DNA of 64,000 nucleotides from Pseudomonas sp. ZH-FAD (GTDB lineage Bacteria; Pseudomonadota; Gammaproteobacteria; Pseudomonadales; Pseudomonadaceae), in assembly GCF_002803095.1 (NCBI RefSeq), contig NZ_PGLR01000022.1, forward strand, positions 34,374 to 98,373. The letters run 5' to 3'. The notes beneath the pieces are model-generated. The model saw only the letters and a program-made list of their open reading frames with translations. It searched no databases and was not told the DNA's origin. This document shows positions 35,144 through 43,351 of the stretch, piece after piece. The position numbers and the translations under genes are program-made. Numbering within the stretch: position 1 is the first letter of the stretch; each line of letters opens with the position of its first letter.

Positions 35144-36793
35144 TCAGCGCTTGTCAAAAGTGACATTGGCCTTGACTCGATCCCAGGTGCTCTCGGTCAC
35201 CCCCTCATCACGCAAGCGGTACTTGAGAATGCGCCCTACCGGACTGCGAGGTAGTTCGTCGCGAAACTCGATATAGCGCGGCACCGCATAGTACGGCACA
35301 CGCTCGATGGCCCAGCGACACAGCTCCTCTTCGCTGAGCGTGCTGCCCTCGCGCAGCACGGCAGTCACCTTCACCTCGTCTTCCGACAGTTCCGAGAACA
35401 CCGCATGCACCGCCACCTCCTCGATCTGCGGATGGACGAGGAAGCTGCGTTCCATCTCGAAACCCGAGATGTTCTCGCCGCCACGGCGCATGTAGTCCTT
35501 CTTGCGGTCGAGGAAGAAGAAGAACCCATCCTCGTCCATCTTGCCGATGTCGCCGGTGTGGAACCACATGTTGCGCATAACCTTGAGAGTGTCGGCCGGG
35601 CGGTTCCAGTAGCCCTCGAACATCACATGGGGCTTGAGCGGGCGCACGATCAGCTCGCCGGGCGTGCCATAGGGCAGCTCGACGTCATGCTCATCGACCA
35701 CACGGATATCGAACGAGTCACAGCGACGCCCCGCGCAGTTGGGTTTGTCCGGCTGGCCTAAGGGCAGCATGGTGACGATGGCGCACTCGGTGAGGCCGAA
35801 ACCGGCACCGCCGACCGTGTAGCGCACGCCGAAGCGCTCGCGCCAGCGTGCCTGCAGTTCCGGCAGGAACGGCGCCGAATAGACCTTGTCGAGCTGGCCG
35901 TAGCAGCGCTTCATCGCTTCGTTGTCCGGCGCGTCGGCCAGCAGCGGGCCCATCGAGGCCAGCAGGTTGGCCTCGATGGCGCCGCTACGTTCGATATCGG
36001 CCCAGAACCCGGAGACCGAAAAGCGCGGATAGATCACCGAGCGGGCGCCGATCATCAGGTTGCACAGGATGGTGGTGACCGTGGCATTGAGGTGGAACAG
36101 AGGCAGCGGCGTCCAGGTGATGGAGTCAGGCGTTCGCCCGTGAGCCTCGATGATCTACCGTGCCTCGTTGCAGGCGTTGTTGTGGCTGATCATGCAGCCC
36201 TTGGATGGGCCGGTGGTGCCGCCGGTATAGATGAGCATGGTCAGATCGCTGGGCAGCACCTCGACCTGAGGATCACTGGCGTCGTCACTGCGCAGCGCCT
36301 CCAGTGCAAGCAGCGTCTTCCCGCCGAAGTCCGCCGCGGGTGCGGTGCCACGGTGGACAATGTGCTTGAGACCGGGTAGCGACTCCTGCACCAGGGCGAT
36401 GCGCTCGACGTACTCGGTCTCGGCGATCACCAGTTCGGCGCTGGCATCGGCGATCTGGTGGCGTAGGAAGTCGCCCTTGAGCGCGGTGTTCACCGGCACG
36501 CTGATGGCGCCCAGCTTGTTCAGGGCGAACCAGAGCAGCACCGCGTCAGCATTGTTGTCGATCAGGGTGACTACCGTCTGGCCCTTGACCAGGCCCAGGG
36601 TCGCCAGACCATTGGCCAGCCAGCAGCTCTCGCGCTGGATGTCGGCGAAGCTGTAGGTATCGCCCAACACGTCTAGAAACTGGCGGTCGCCATGCTCGCG
36701 CGCCGCACGGCGCACCACGTCGTTGACGGTATCCATCTGACCGACGGACCAGCCGGGCAGCGCCTTGTCGTTGAGTTGGGTGGAAAAGCTCAT
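35144..36793 (-). pseudogene. Acyl-CoA synthetase interrupted by one in-frame TAG
   Basis: The frame encodes a full-length AMP-binding ligase homologous to 28634-30259 but is cut by TAG at 36155-36157, directly after the NNACNEAR segment that follows the P-loop motif YTGGTTGPSKG. Reading continues in the same frame with TPDSITWTPLPLFHLN through to RDRKKDYM-like and KSPLGR-like C-terminal motifs (here LDRKKDYMRRGGENIS and RSPVGRILK). In the intact paralogue the position is CAG (Gln), so a single C-to-T change explains the break. No frameshift is seen, so the lesion is recent, a sequencing error, or suppressed. It is the last gene of the APH-kinase operon, 5 bp after the SDR stop. Confidence 0.85.
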
Positions 36794-36797
36794 GGTT

Positions 36798-37628
36798 TCA
36801 GACTCCGGATGGGTATTCGCCAAGCAGGCGTTGCCAGCGCTGCCCCGCCAGCGCCAGTGAGCCTTCGTGGGTCAGCACATAGAAGCGTTGTTCGCGGATA
36901 GCGGCGAGCACCTGCTCCGCCACGTCGTCGGCACTCAGGCGCGCCTGCTCCAGTGCCTGCTGGGTGCCCTGCTGGAAAGCCAGGGCAGCGGCGGAAGGCT
37001 GCGCCACCCGCGACAGCGGATGGTCGCGGCCCGGCCTGGTGAGGCCGGTGCGCACCAGTCCGGGACAGAGTACCGAGACACCGATGCCCGCCCCCTCGCC
37101 GGCCAGTTCCAGGGCCAGGGACTCGGACACCGCCACCAGGGCCGACTTGGCCGCCACATAGGGCGCGATATAGGGAATGGCCAGCAAACCGCCCATCGAG
37201 GCGGTGTTGACGATATGGGCCGGGCGGCCCTGACGCAGCAGGCGTGGCACGAAGCTGTGCAGGCCATGAATGACGCCCATCAGGTTGACGTCCAGCACCC
37301 GCCGCCAGTTGCCCGGGTCGTGCTCCCAGCTGTTGCGTGGCCGGTCACCGGTGATGCCGGCGTTGTTGCACAGGATGTCCGCCCCGTCGATGGCATCTAC
37401 CTGACGGGCAAGGGCCTCCACCGAATCAGCATCGGAAACGTCCACGGGGATTGCCAATACTTCACCGGCCAGCCCTGCCAGGCTGTCCCGCGCCGCGTCC
37501 AGTGCAGGTCCCGGTAGATCGCCCAGCACCACGCGCATGCCTTCACGCAGGAAGACCCGAGCCATCGCTAGGCCCAAGCCGCTGGCCGCCCCAGTAATCA
37601 CGACGGTCTTGTTGGAAAATTCGTGCAT
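36798..37628 (-). CDS. Short-chain dehydrogenase/reductase
   Basis: The 276-residue SDR has TGAASGLGLAM (12-22), NNAG at 88-91, Ser144 and Tyr157-x3-Lys161 (YVAAKSAL). LGDLPG after beta-2 (Asp) suggests NAD(H). The C-terminal extension (about residues 205-276) with HEGSLALAGQRWQRLL resembles SDRs of the cyclohexanol/hydroxysteroid type. It belongs to the operon 41630-35144, where three SDRs follow one another; this is the third. Confidence 0.86.
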   Translation of the reverse strand: MHEFSNKTVVITGAASGLGLAMARVFLREGMRVVLGDLPGPALDAARDSLAGLAGEVLAIPVDVSDADSVEALARQVDAIDGADILCNNAGITGDRPRNSWEHDPGNWRRVLDVNLMGVIHGLHSFVPRLLRQGRPAHIVNTASMGGLLAIPYIAPYVAAKSALVAVSESLALELAGEGAGIGVSVLCPGLVRTGLTRPGRDHPLSRVAQPSAAALAFQQGTQQALEQARLSADDVAEQVLAAIREQRFYVLTHEGSLALAGQRWQRLLGEYPSGV

Positions 37629-37640
37629 TACTCGTCTCCC

Positions 37641-38414
37641 TCAGCGAACCGGCACAGTGCCGCCGTCCACACAGAGGGTTTGCCCCGTGATGAAACGTGA
37701 GCCCTCCCCTGCGAGAAAGACCATCATCGGTGCCAGGTCCTGTTCGGCGTCGCCCAATTTTCCGCCCAAGGGAATGATGCGACTGAGCATCTGATCATGG
37801 GCGGCCAGCTCGTCGACGCTCATCTTGGCCCGGTGGGCGTCGTACATCGGGGTCCAGATCATCGGTGCCACGGCGTTGACCGTGATGCGATGGCGCGCCC
37901 ACTCCTGGGCCAGGGTGCGGGTCCAGGCCAGTACCGCGCCCTTGGACGCGGCGTAGTGGGCAGCCCCGGGCATGCCGCCCAGGCCGGCGGCGGAGCCGAA
38001 GTTGATGATGCGACCGCCTCTATCCCTCAGATGAGGGAAGGCCGCCTGATTGGTGTGCAGGGTGCCGCGCACGTTGACGTCGAAGATCAGGTCCCAGTCC
38101 GGCTGCTCGATGTGCTCGGCAGGCGCGGTGCGTTCCACCGCCGCGACATTGGCCAGGATATCCAGCCCGCCCAGCCAGTCCACGGCCAGGCGGAAGGCTT
38201 CATCCACCTGATCCCTGTCGGCGATATCGCAATGGTGGAACAGGGCCTGGCCGGGATGGCTGGTCTCCAGCTCCGCGACCAGGGTTCGGCCCTGCTCGTC
38301 CAGGACATCCAGTGACACCACCCGCGCACCCTCGGCGACATAGGCACGCACCACGCTGGCGCCTATGCCACGGGCACCGCCGGTGACGATCGCATTCCTG
38401 CCTGCTAATTGCAT
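37641..38414 (-). CDS. Short-chain dehydrogenase/reductase
   Basis: The 257-residue SDR has TGGARGIGAS (11-20), Ser141 and Tyr154-x3-Lys158 (YAASKGAV). The usual NNAG is changed to ANVAA, an unusual variant that may alter the proton-relay Asn environment. The start MQLAGRN at 38414 is chosen since the in-frame sequence before it is the strong leader motif ACAACAAGAACAAGAGG (38423-38439), which contains the ribosome site and matches Crc/Hfq targets. Confidence 0.86.
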   Translation of the reverse strand: MQLAGRNAIVTGGARGIGASVVRAYVAEGARVVSLDVLDEQGRTLVAELETSHPGQALFHHCDIADRDQVDEAFRLAVDWLGGLDILANVAAVERTAPAEHIEQPDWDLIFDVNVRGTLHTNQAAFPHLRDRGGRIINFGSAAGLGGMPGAAHYAASKGAVLAWTRTLAQEWARHRITVNAVAPMIWTPMYDAHRAKMSVDELAAHDQMLSRIIPLGGKLGDAEQDLAPMMVFLAGEGSRFITGQTLCVDGGTVPVR

Positions 38415-38484
38415 GGCATCGACCTCTTGTTCTTGTTGTATGACGTGAAGGACGGATTGGCCGGATAGCGCTCCGGCCGCCGTG

Positions 38485-39231
38485 CTATGGCAGGCCGCCA
38501 TCCACCTTGATCAGCGCGCCCGTGGTGTAACTGGAGCAGGGGCTGGCCAGGTACAGCGCGGTGGTGACGATTTCCTCCGGGCGCCCGGGGCGGCCTAGGG
38601 CATTGCCGCAGGTCTCGCGCATTTCTGGAGTCCAGGCCTTGGCAATGTCGGTAAGGAAAGGCCCGGCGGAGATGGTGTTGACCCGTACCTTCGGCCCGTA
38701 CTCCAGGGACAGACCGACGCTCATGGCGTTGAGAGCCGCCTTGGCCCCGGCATAGGGGATGATCTGCGGCGACGGGCGGATGCCACCGGTGCTGCTGACG
38801 TTGATGATCGAGCCACCCGCGCCCGCCGCCATGCGCTGGGCAACCAGCGCGCCAAGGCGGAACGGCCCCTTGAAGTTGAGGCCAAGCACCTTGTCGAACA
38901 GTTCCTCGCTCACCTCGTGGCTGGGCACCGCTGGCGACATGCCAGCGTTGTTCACCAGCACGTCGATGCGTCCGAACTCGGTGTAGGCCACCTCCACCAG
39001 ACGCTCCACCTCGTCCCACTTGCCGACATGGCAGGCCACCGCCAGGGCGCGTCGGCCCAGGGCGCGCACTTCCCCGGCCACGGCTTCGCAGGCCTCCAGC
39101 TTGCGGCTGGCGATGATCAGGTCGGCGCCCTGCTCGGCGAAGGCCTTGACCATCTGGTAACCCAGCCCACGGCTGCCCCCGGTGACCAGGATGACCTTGC
39201 CACTGAGATCGAACGGATTGTTCCTGCTCAT
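38485..39231 (-). CDS. Short-chain dehydrogenase/reductase
   Basis: The 248-residue SDR has TGGSRGLGYQM (17-27), NNAG at 94-97, Ser146/147 and Tyr160-x3-Lys164 (YAGAKAAL). ASRK after beta-2 favours NADP(H). Its ATG overlaps the TGA of the upstream acyl-CoA dehydrogenase (TGATG), which suggests translational coupling. It could be the keto reductase that makes the hydroxyacyl-CoA substrate for the adjacent kinase/dehydrogenase pair (inference from the lva pathway). Confidence 0.86.
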   Translation of the reverse strand: MSRNNPFDLSGKVILVTGGSRGLGYQMVKAFAEQGADLIIASRKLEACEAVAGEVRALGRRALAVACHVGKWDEVERLVEVAYTEFGRIDVLVNNAGMSPAVPSHEVSEELFDKVLGLNFKGPFRLGALVAQRMAAGAGGSIINVSSTGGIRPSPQIIPYAGAKAALNAMSVGLSLEYGPKVRVNTISAGPFLTDIAKAWTPEMRETCGNALGRPGRPEEIVTTALYLASPCSSYTTGALIKVDGGLP

Positions 39232-40538
39232 CACTGCGCTCCCAGGATGTCGGCATAGCGTGCACGCGCGGCGGCGATCTTCGGCGGCAGGTGCTCGCTG
39301 GGAAACAGGCCCTCGGCGGGCTTGTACTTGCGCAGCAGCTCGCGGGCCACGGTGATCTGGTGGACCTCGGTCGGCCCGTCGGCCAGGCCCATGGTCGGCA
39401 CGTTGTTCCACATGTAGGCCAGCGGCGTCTCGAAGGTGGCGCCGAGGGAGCCGTGCAGGTGGATGGCGCGGCGCACGATCTCGTAATAGATCTTCGCCAT
39501 CGCCACCTTGACCATGGCGATATGCGCCCGCGCCTGGCGCGGATCGCCGTGGCTGTTATCGATGATCCAGGCGGTCTTCAGCACCAGCAGGCGGAACTGT
39601 TCCAGCTCGATCTGGGTATCGGCTAGCATCGCCTGCACCGTGCCTTTTTCCGCCAGCGAGGTGCCCTGGGTATGCCGGCTCAGGGCGCGCTCGCACATCA
39701 TGTCAAGAGCACGCTGGCACTGGCCGACCGTGCGCATGGCATGGTGGATGCGTCCACCGCCTAGGCGCGCCTGGGCCACGGCGAAACCGCCGCCGACGTC
39801 ACCGAGCAGATGGTCCAGCGGCACACGTACCCCGTTGTAGCGCAGATAGCCTTCGGTGGCCTCGTCCTGCTCGATGCGCTCGCCCATGTGCGGCACGTTG
39901 CGGATGATCTCCAGCCCCGGCGTCTCGCGTGGCACGATGAACATCGACATACGCTTCTGGATCGGCGCGTCCGGGTCGGTCACCGCCAGCACCAGGATGA
40001 ACTCGGCGTAGCGGGCGTTGGAGGAGTACCACTTCTCGCCGCTGATCACCCAGTGCTCGCCATCGCGCACCGCCGTGGTGGTGAACACCCGCGGATCGGC
40101 ACCGCCCTGGGGTTCGGTCATGGAGAAGCAGGACACGATGTCGCCGTCCAGCAGCGGTTGCAGGTAGCGCGCCTTCTGCGCCTCGCTGCCGAACATGGCG
40201 AGGATCTCGGCGTTGCCGGTATCCGGGGCGGCAGTGCCGAACACTGTGGGCGCCCACAGCGAACGCCCCAGGCGCTCGTTCATCAGTGCCAGCTTGAGCT
40301 GGCCATAGCCTTCGCCGCCCAGGTGCGGGTCGAGGTGGCAGGCCCAGAGCTTCTGCTCGCGCACCTTGTCCTGCAAGGGCTTGAGGATCGCGCGAGATTT
40401 GGCGTGGCGGGTGTCGTAGACCACGCTGACCGAGGGATAGAGCACGTCCAGCGGCTCCACCTCCTCACGCAGGAAACGGTCGATCCAGTCCAGCCTGGCT
40501 TGAAATTCGGGTTCGGTGGAAAAGTCCCACATGGTCAT
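39231..40538 (-). CDS. Acyl-CoA dehydrogenase family protein, ACAD10/11- and LvaC-like
   Basis: The 435-residue protein has the ACAD fold with SMTEPQGGADPRVFTTTA, ISGEKWYSSNA, GGGRIHHAMRTVGQ and HGSLGATFETPLA. It resembles the dehydrogenase part of mammalian ACAD10/11 and bacterial LvaC. Those proteins convert 4-phosphoacyl-CoA, made by an APH-type kinase, to an enoyl-CoA and on to 3-hydroxyacyl-CoA. The kinase-like gene is directly upstream (27 bp), which strengthens this assignment over a plain acyl-CoA dehydrogenase. A LvaB-like small subunit is not seen. Confidence 0.84.
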   Translation of the reverse strand: MTMWDFSTEPEFQARLDWIDRFLREEVEPLDVLYPSVSVVYDTRHAKSRAILKPLQDKVREQKLWACHLDPHLGGEGYGQLKLALMNERLGRSLWAPTVFGTAAPDTGNAEILAMFGSEAQKARYLQPLLDGDIVSCFSMTEPQGGADPRVFTTTAVRDGEHWVISGEKWYSSNARYAEFILVLAVTDPDAPIQKRMSMFIVPRETPGLEIIRNVPHMGERIEQDEATEGYLRYNGVRVPLDHLLGDVGGGFAVAQARLGGGRIHHAMRTVGQCQRALDMMCERALSRHTQGTSLAEKGTVQAMLADTQIELEQFRLLVLKTAWIIDNSHGDPRQARAHIAMVKVAMAKIYYEIVRRAIHLHGSLGATFETPLAYMWNNVPTMGLADGPTEVHQITVARELLRKYKPAEGLFPSEHLPPKIAAARARYADILGAQ

Positions 40539-40565
40539 CGTTCTCCCAGTGTCGACGGAGCCGCG

Positions 40566-41630
40566 TCAGGCGGCCGCGATAAGTTGTCGGGCCTTGGCCA
40601 TCAGCCAGGTGGCGTAGTCGTGCAGGTAGGTGCCCATCTCCTGCGGCGCCTTGCCTATCAGTGAGCGGGCGTAGGTGCCCTCCAGCAGACAGGCCAGCTT
40701 GTAGCAGGCAAGGACGAAGAACCACGGCATGGCGCTCATGTCGCGCCCGCTCAGTTCGCCGTAGAGGGCAATCAGTTCGGCGCGGCTCATGAAGCCATCC
40801 CAGGGCTCGACCACTGGCTTGGCACCAACGCCACCTTCGGGGTCACCCGGCTCACGCCAGGAAGTCAGTACCCAGGCCAGATCCAGCAGCGGGTCGCCGA
40901 GGGTCGAGAGTTCCCAGTCGATCAGCCCGGAAATGCGCGGTGCCTCCAGGGAGAACATCACATTGGGCCACTGGAAATCACCGTGGATGATACCAATGCG
41001 GCCATCCTGCGGAACGTTGTCGGACAGCCAGCGGCCAACCGCATCCACATGGGGCAGCGAAGCCTCGCCATAGCCAGGCGTGTCACGGTAACCATCCAGT
41101 TGCGAGCGCCAACGCTCCACCTGACGACCATGCCAGTCATGCGGCCTGCCGAAACCTTCCAGGCCAAGCGCCTGATAATTGAGTCCGCCAAGGGCGGCCG
41201 CGGCGCTGACAAACGCCTCACCCATGCGCCGGCGCCAGTTGGCGTCCGTGGCGTACCTCCCCAGCAATGAGCCAGCAGGCGAGAAACCCTCCAGGGGCTG
41301 CATGACGAAGAAGTTGACGCCCATCACCGAGGCATCGGTGCAGGCCGCCAGCAGGCGGGGGTGGGGCACGGCACTATCGGCAATTGCCGCCAGCACCCTG
41401 GCTTCGCGCGCCATGGTTTCGTTGCTGTTAGCGCGCAGATGGCGAGGTGGGCGACGCAGCACGAAACGAGCGTCGCCGCGCCGCATGAGAAACAGATTGT
41501 TCTGCGAACCACCGCTGAGCTGGCTGATCTCGGTGACCGGGCCATTGCCGGGCAGGCCAGCGGAGTCGATCCAGGCAGCCAGGGCCGTCCAGTCGAGCAG
41601 GCCATCGAAATCGGGAAGTGTCGTGGTCAT
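40566..41630 (-). CDS. APH-family kinase, probable hydroxyacyl-CoA kinase (LvaA-like)
   Basis: The 354-residue protein kinase-like fold of the aminoglycoside phosphotransferase family has a nucleotide loop around LSGGSQNNLF, the catalytic loop HGDF (216-219, Asp218) with Asn223, and the metal motif DWE (238-240) in IDWELSTLGDP, exactly as in the kinase half of ACAD10/11. In LvaA the homologous enzyme phosphorylates 4-hydroxyvaleryl-CoA. With the adjacent LvaC-like dehydrogenase it predicts metabolism of a 4- (or gamma-) hydroxyacyl-CoA. It is the first gene of the operon; antibiotic resistance is not suggested. Confidence 0.85.
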   Translation of the reverse strand: MTTTLPDFDGLLDWTALAAWIDSAGLPGNGPVTEISQLSGGSQNNLFLMRRGDARFVLRRPPRHLRANSNETMAREARVLAAIADSAVPHPRLLAACTDASVMGVNFFVMQPLEGFSPAGSLLGRYATDANWRRRMGEAFVSAAAALGGLNYQALGLEGFGRPHDWHGRQVERWRSQLDGYRDTPGYGEASLPHVDAVGRWLSDNVPQDGRIGIIHGDFQWPNVMFSLEAPRISGLIDWELSTLGDPLLDLAWVLTSWREPGDPEGGVGAKPVVEPWDGFMSRAELIALYGELSGRDMSAMPWFFVLACYKLACLLEGTYARSLIGKAPQEMGTYLHDYATWLMAKARQLIAAA

Positions 41631-41733
41631 CCATTGCGTCCCTTGACTGTCCGCACCGCCCGCCTGCTGTTGCGGTGTGGATTGCTCGTTGTCGCGACCA
41701 TCGACTCACCTCCCGATTACCTGCTTCTTGTCG

Positions 41734-42243
41734 TCAGGCCGGCCCTCCCGCGGACAGTTGTTTGTCCTGCTCGAGATTCCGGCGAATTCGCCTCAATACG
41801 CTCAATGCCTGTTCCAGCTCCCCGGCCTCCAGTCCACGGGAGGTTCGCTCGGTCCACTCCGCGCTTTCCCGGTTGGCCTCGGCATAGACCTGCTTCCCCT
41901 TGTCGGTGGGCAGCAACTGCTTGGAGGTCTTGTGATGCGGGTTGTCCGCGTAGAGGACATAACCGCCCTCCACCAGCACATCGGCCACCCGCTGCACCGC
42001 CTGACGGCTGTAGCCCAGGCTGCGCGCAATGCGCGCCACGGTTGGCGGCTCCTGCGCCAGAACCACCGAGGCGAGCACAAAGATCTGGGCGGAACTGCCC
42101 AGCACGGCAGGCTTCCTCGCGCTCATCACACGGCCATGCAGACGCAGTACCTCATCGACCAGCTCGGCCAGGCGGGCACCCTGCTCGCTGTGGACCGAAT
42201 GGTCGAACGTCACTGCATCACTTGTATTGGACGTCTTGCCCAC
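41734..42243 (-). CDS. MarR-family transcriptional regulator
   Basis: The 169-residue protein has a MarR winged helix: EPPTVARIARSLGYSRQAVQRVADVLVEGG followed by the wing with HHKTSKQLLPTDKG. It lies 103 bp upstream of the kinase operon on the same strand and probably controls it and itself. A 15-bp perfect palindrome (42270-42284) in its promoter is a candidate binding site and differs from the 19-bp TetR-type palindrome. The ligand is unknown. Confidence 0.86.
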   Translation of the reverse strand: MGKTSNTSDAVTFDHSVHSEQGARLAELVDEVLRLHGRVMSARKPAVLGSSAQIFVLASVVLAQEPPTVARIARSLGYSRQAVQRVADVLVEGGYVLYADNPHHKTSKQLLPTDKGKQVYAEANRESAEWTERTSRGLEAGELEQALSVLRRIRRNLEQDKQLSAGGPA

Positions 42244-42269
42244 GAATATGACACCTCATTACCAAATTG

Positions 42270-42284
42270 ACGACACACTGTCGT
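42270..42284. promoter_or_regulatory. Candidate MarR operator
   Basis: ACGACA-CAC-TGTCGT is a perfect 15-bp palindrome 27 bp upstream of the MarR start codon (minus strand), a typical place for autorepression. Confidence 0.55.
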
Positions 42285-42403
42285 TTATCTTGATGAGTTT
42301 CCTGCCAGCCGATCTCTGACCTGGCCGGTGTACGCTGCGAAGGCTATGCCCTGACCTACACCTGTTCAAGCCGACCACGCGGCGCCTAGGCAACGGAAAT
42401 ACA

Positions 42404-42428
42404 ACGGGCCCGGCAAGCCGGGCCCGTT
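42404..42428. terminator. Strong GC hairpin, probable terminator of the SDR gene
   Basis: ACGGGCCCGGC and its complement GCCGGGCCCGT pair around an AA loop. It lies 38 bp after the stop of the SDR at 42466 (minus strand), with only a short T-rich run (GTTGTATTT) behind it on that strand. Confidence 0.55.
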
Positions 42429-42465
42429 TGGGTAACACAATGCCGCGCCCAGAGCACGGTTCTCT

Positions 42466-43203
42466 TCAAAGGCCGTTGGCCATATATCCACCATCGGCCG
42501 CCAGCACAGTGCCGGTGACGAAGGATGCCGCAGGGGACGCCAGGAACAGGATGCAGGAGGCGATCTCGTCCGGCCGGGCCCAACGACCCAGCGGGGTGCG
42601 CGCCAGGACACGGGCGTTGCGCTCGGTGGCATGCTCCTGGATACCACGGGTCATAGGTGTATCGGTCCAGCCCGGAGCCACCGCATTGACGCGGATGCCA
42701 TCCTTGCCCCAAGCCACCGCCAGGCTACGGGTCAGCTGGGCCACGCCGCCCTTGCTGGCGGCATAGGCCGGCGCCGTGGGGCTGCCGAAGAAGCTCATCA
42801 CCGAACCGAGGTTGACGATGCAGCCACCCTGGTGGGTCAACAGCTCTCGCGCGGCATAGCAGCAGCGCATGGTGCCGTTGAGGTTGATCTCCAGGGTCTG
42901 CAGGAAACCCTCCTCTTCGAATTCGGCCGCTCCTCGACCGATACCGGCGGAATTGACCAAGATATCCAGGCGCGGGAGGCTCGCGAAATAGTTCGTCACC
43001 GCCGCACCATCGCGAACATCGAGCAGGTCGAATAACGCACCGGCAGCGTCCGGATCCGCTCGACACGCCTCTATCTCCGCCTGGGAAACGCCGGTGGCGC
43101 GCACCGTACAGCCAGCGCGCAGCAGCTCGATCACGGTCGCCAGGCCTATGCCGCTGCTTCCCCCGACAACCACTGCAACCTTCCCCGCCAACACCTTGCT
43201 CAT
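42466..43203 (-). CDS. Short-chain dehydrogenase/reductase
   Basis: The 245-residue SDR has VGGSSGIGLA (13-22), NSAG at 84-87 in place of NNAG, Ser134/137 and Tyr147-x3-Lys151 (YAASKGGV). It is a single-gene unit on the minus strand, divergent from the amidohydrolase at 43352, with an operator between them and a GC hairpin after it. AGGAG precedes the start. Substrate unknown; a pathway alcohol or hydroxyacyl-CoA is likely. Confidence 0.86.
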   Translation of the reverse strand: MSKVLAGKVAVVVGGSSGIGLATVIELLRAGCTVRATGVSQAEIEACRADPDAAGALFDLLDVRDGAAVTNYFASLPRLDILVNSAGIGRGAAEFEEEGFLQTLEINLNGTMRCCYAARELLTHQGGCIVNLGSVMSFFGSPTAPAYAASKGGVAQLTRSLAVAWGKDGIRVNAVAPGWTDTPMTRGIQEHATERNARVLARTPLGRWARPDEIASCILFLASPAASFVTGTVLAADGGYMANGL

Positions 43204-43298
43204 TCTTCATTCTCCTGGCCACCGGCCCAACCGATGACAACACGTCAGTTAAGAACTGTTAATCCACCCATATTTCATGTGTATTGACGCACGCACAT

Positions 43299-43317
43299 AA
43301 CTAACATACAGTCAGTT
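43299..43317. promoter_or_regulatory. 19-bp regulon operator over a candidate promoter
   Basis: AACTAAC-ATACA-GTCAGTT lies between the divergent SDR (43203) and amidohydrolase (43352). A TTGACG at 43284-43289 and TACAGT at 43307-43312 with a 17-bp spacer could be the plus-strand -35 and -10, so a bound repressor would cover the -10 box. Confidence 0.7.
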
Positions 43318-43351
43318 TCATTATTCAACCAGACCGTCAGCAGAGGTCATG

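Noticed and set aside
40566..41630. Aminoglycoside resistance phosphotransferase
   Set aside because: The fold is APH-like, but the adjacent ACAD10/11-like gene and the IDWELSTLGDP motif point to an acyl-CoA kinase.
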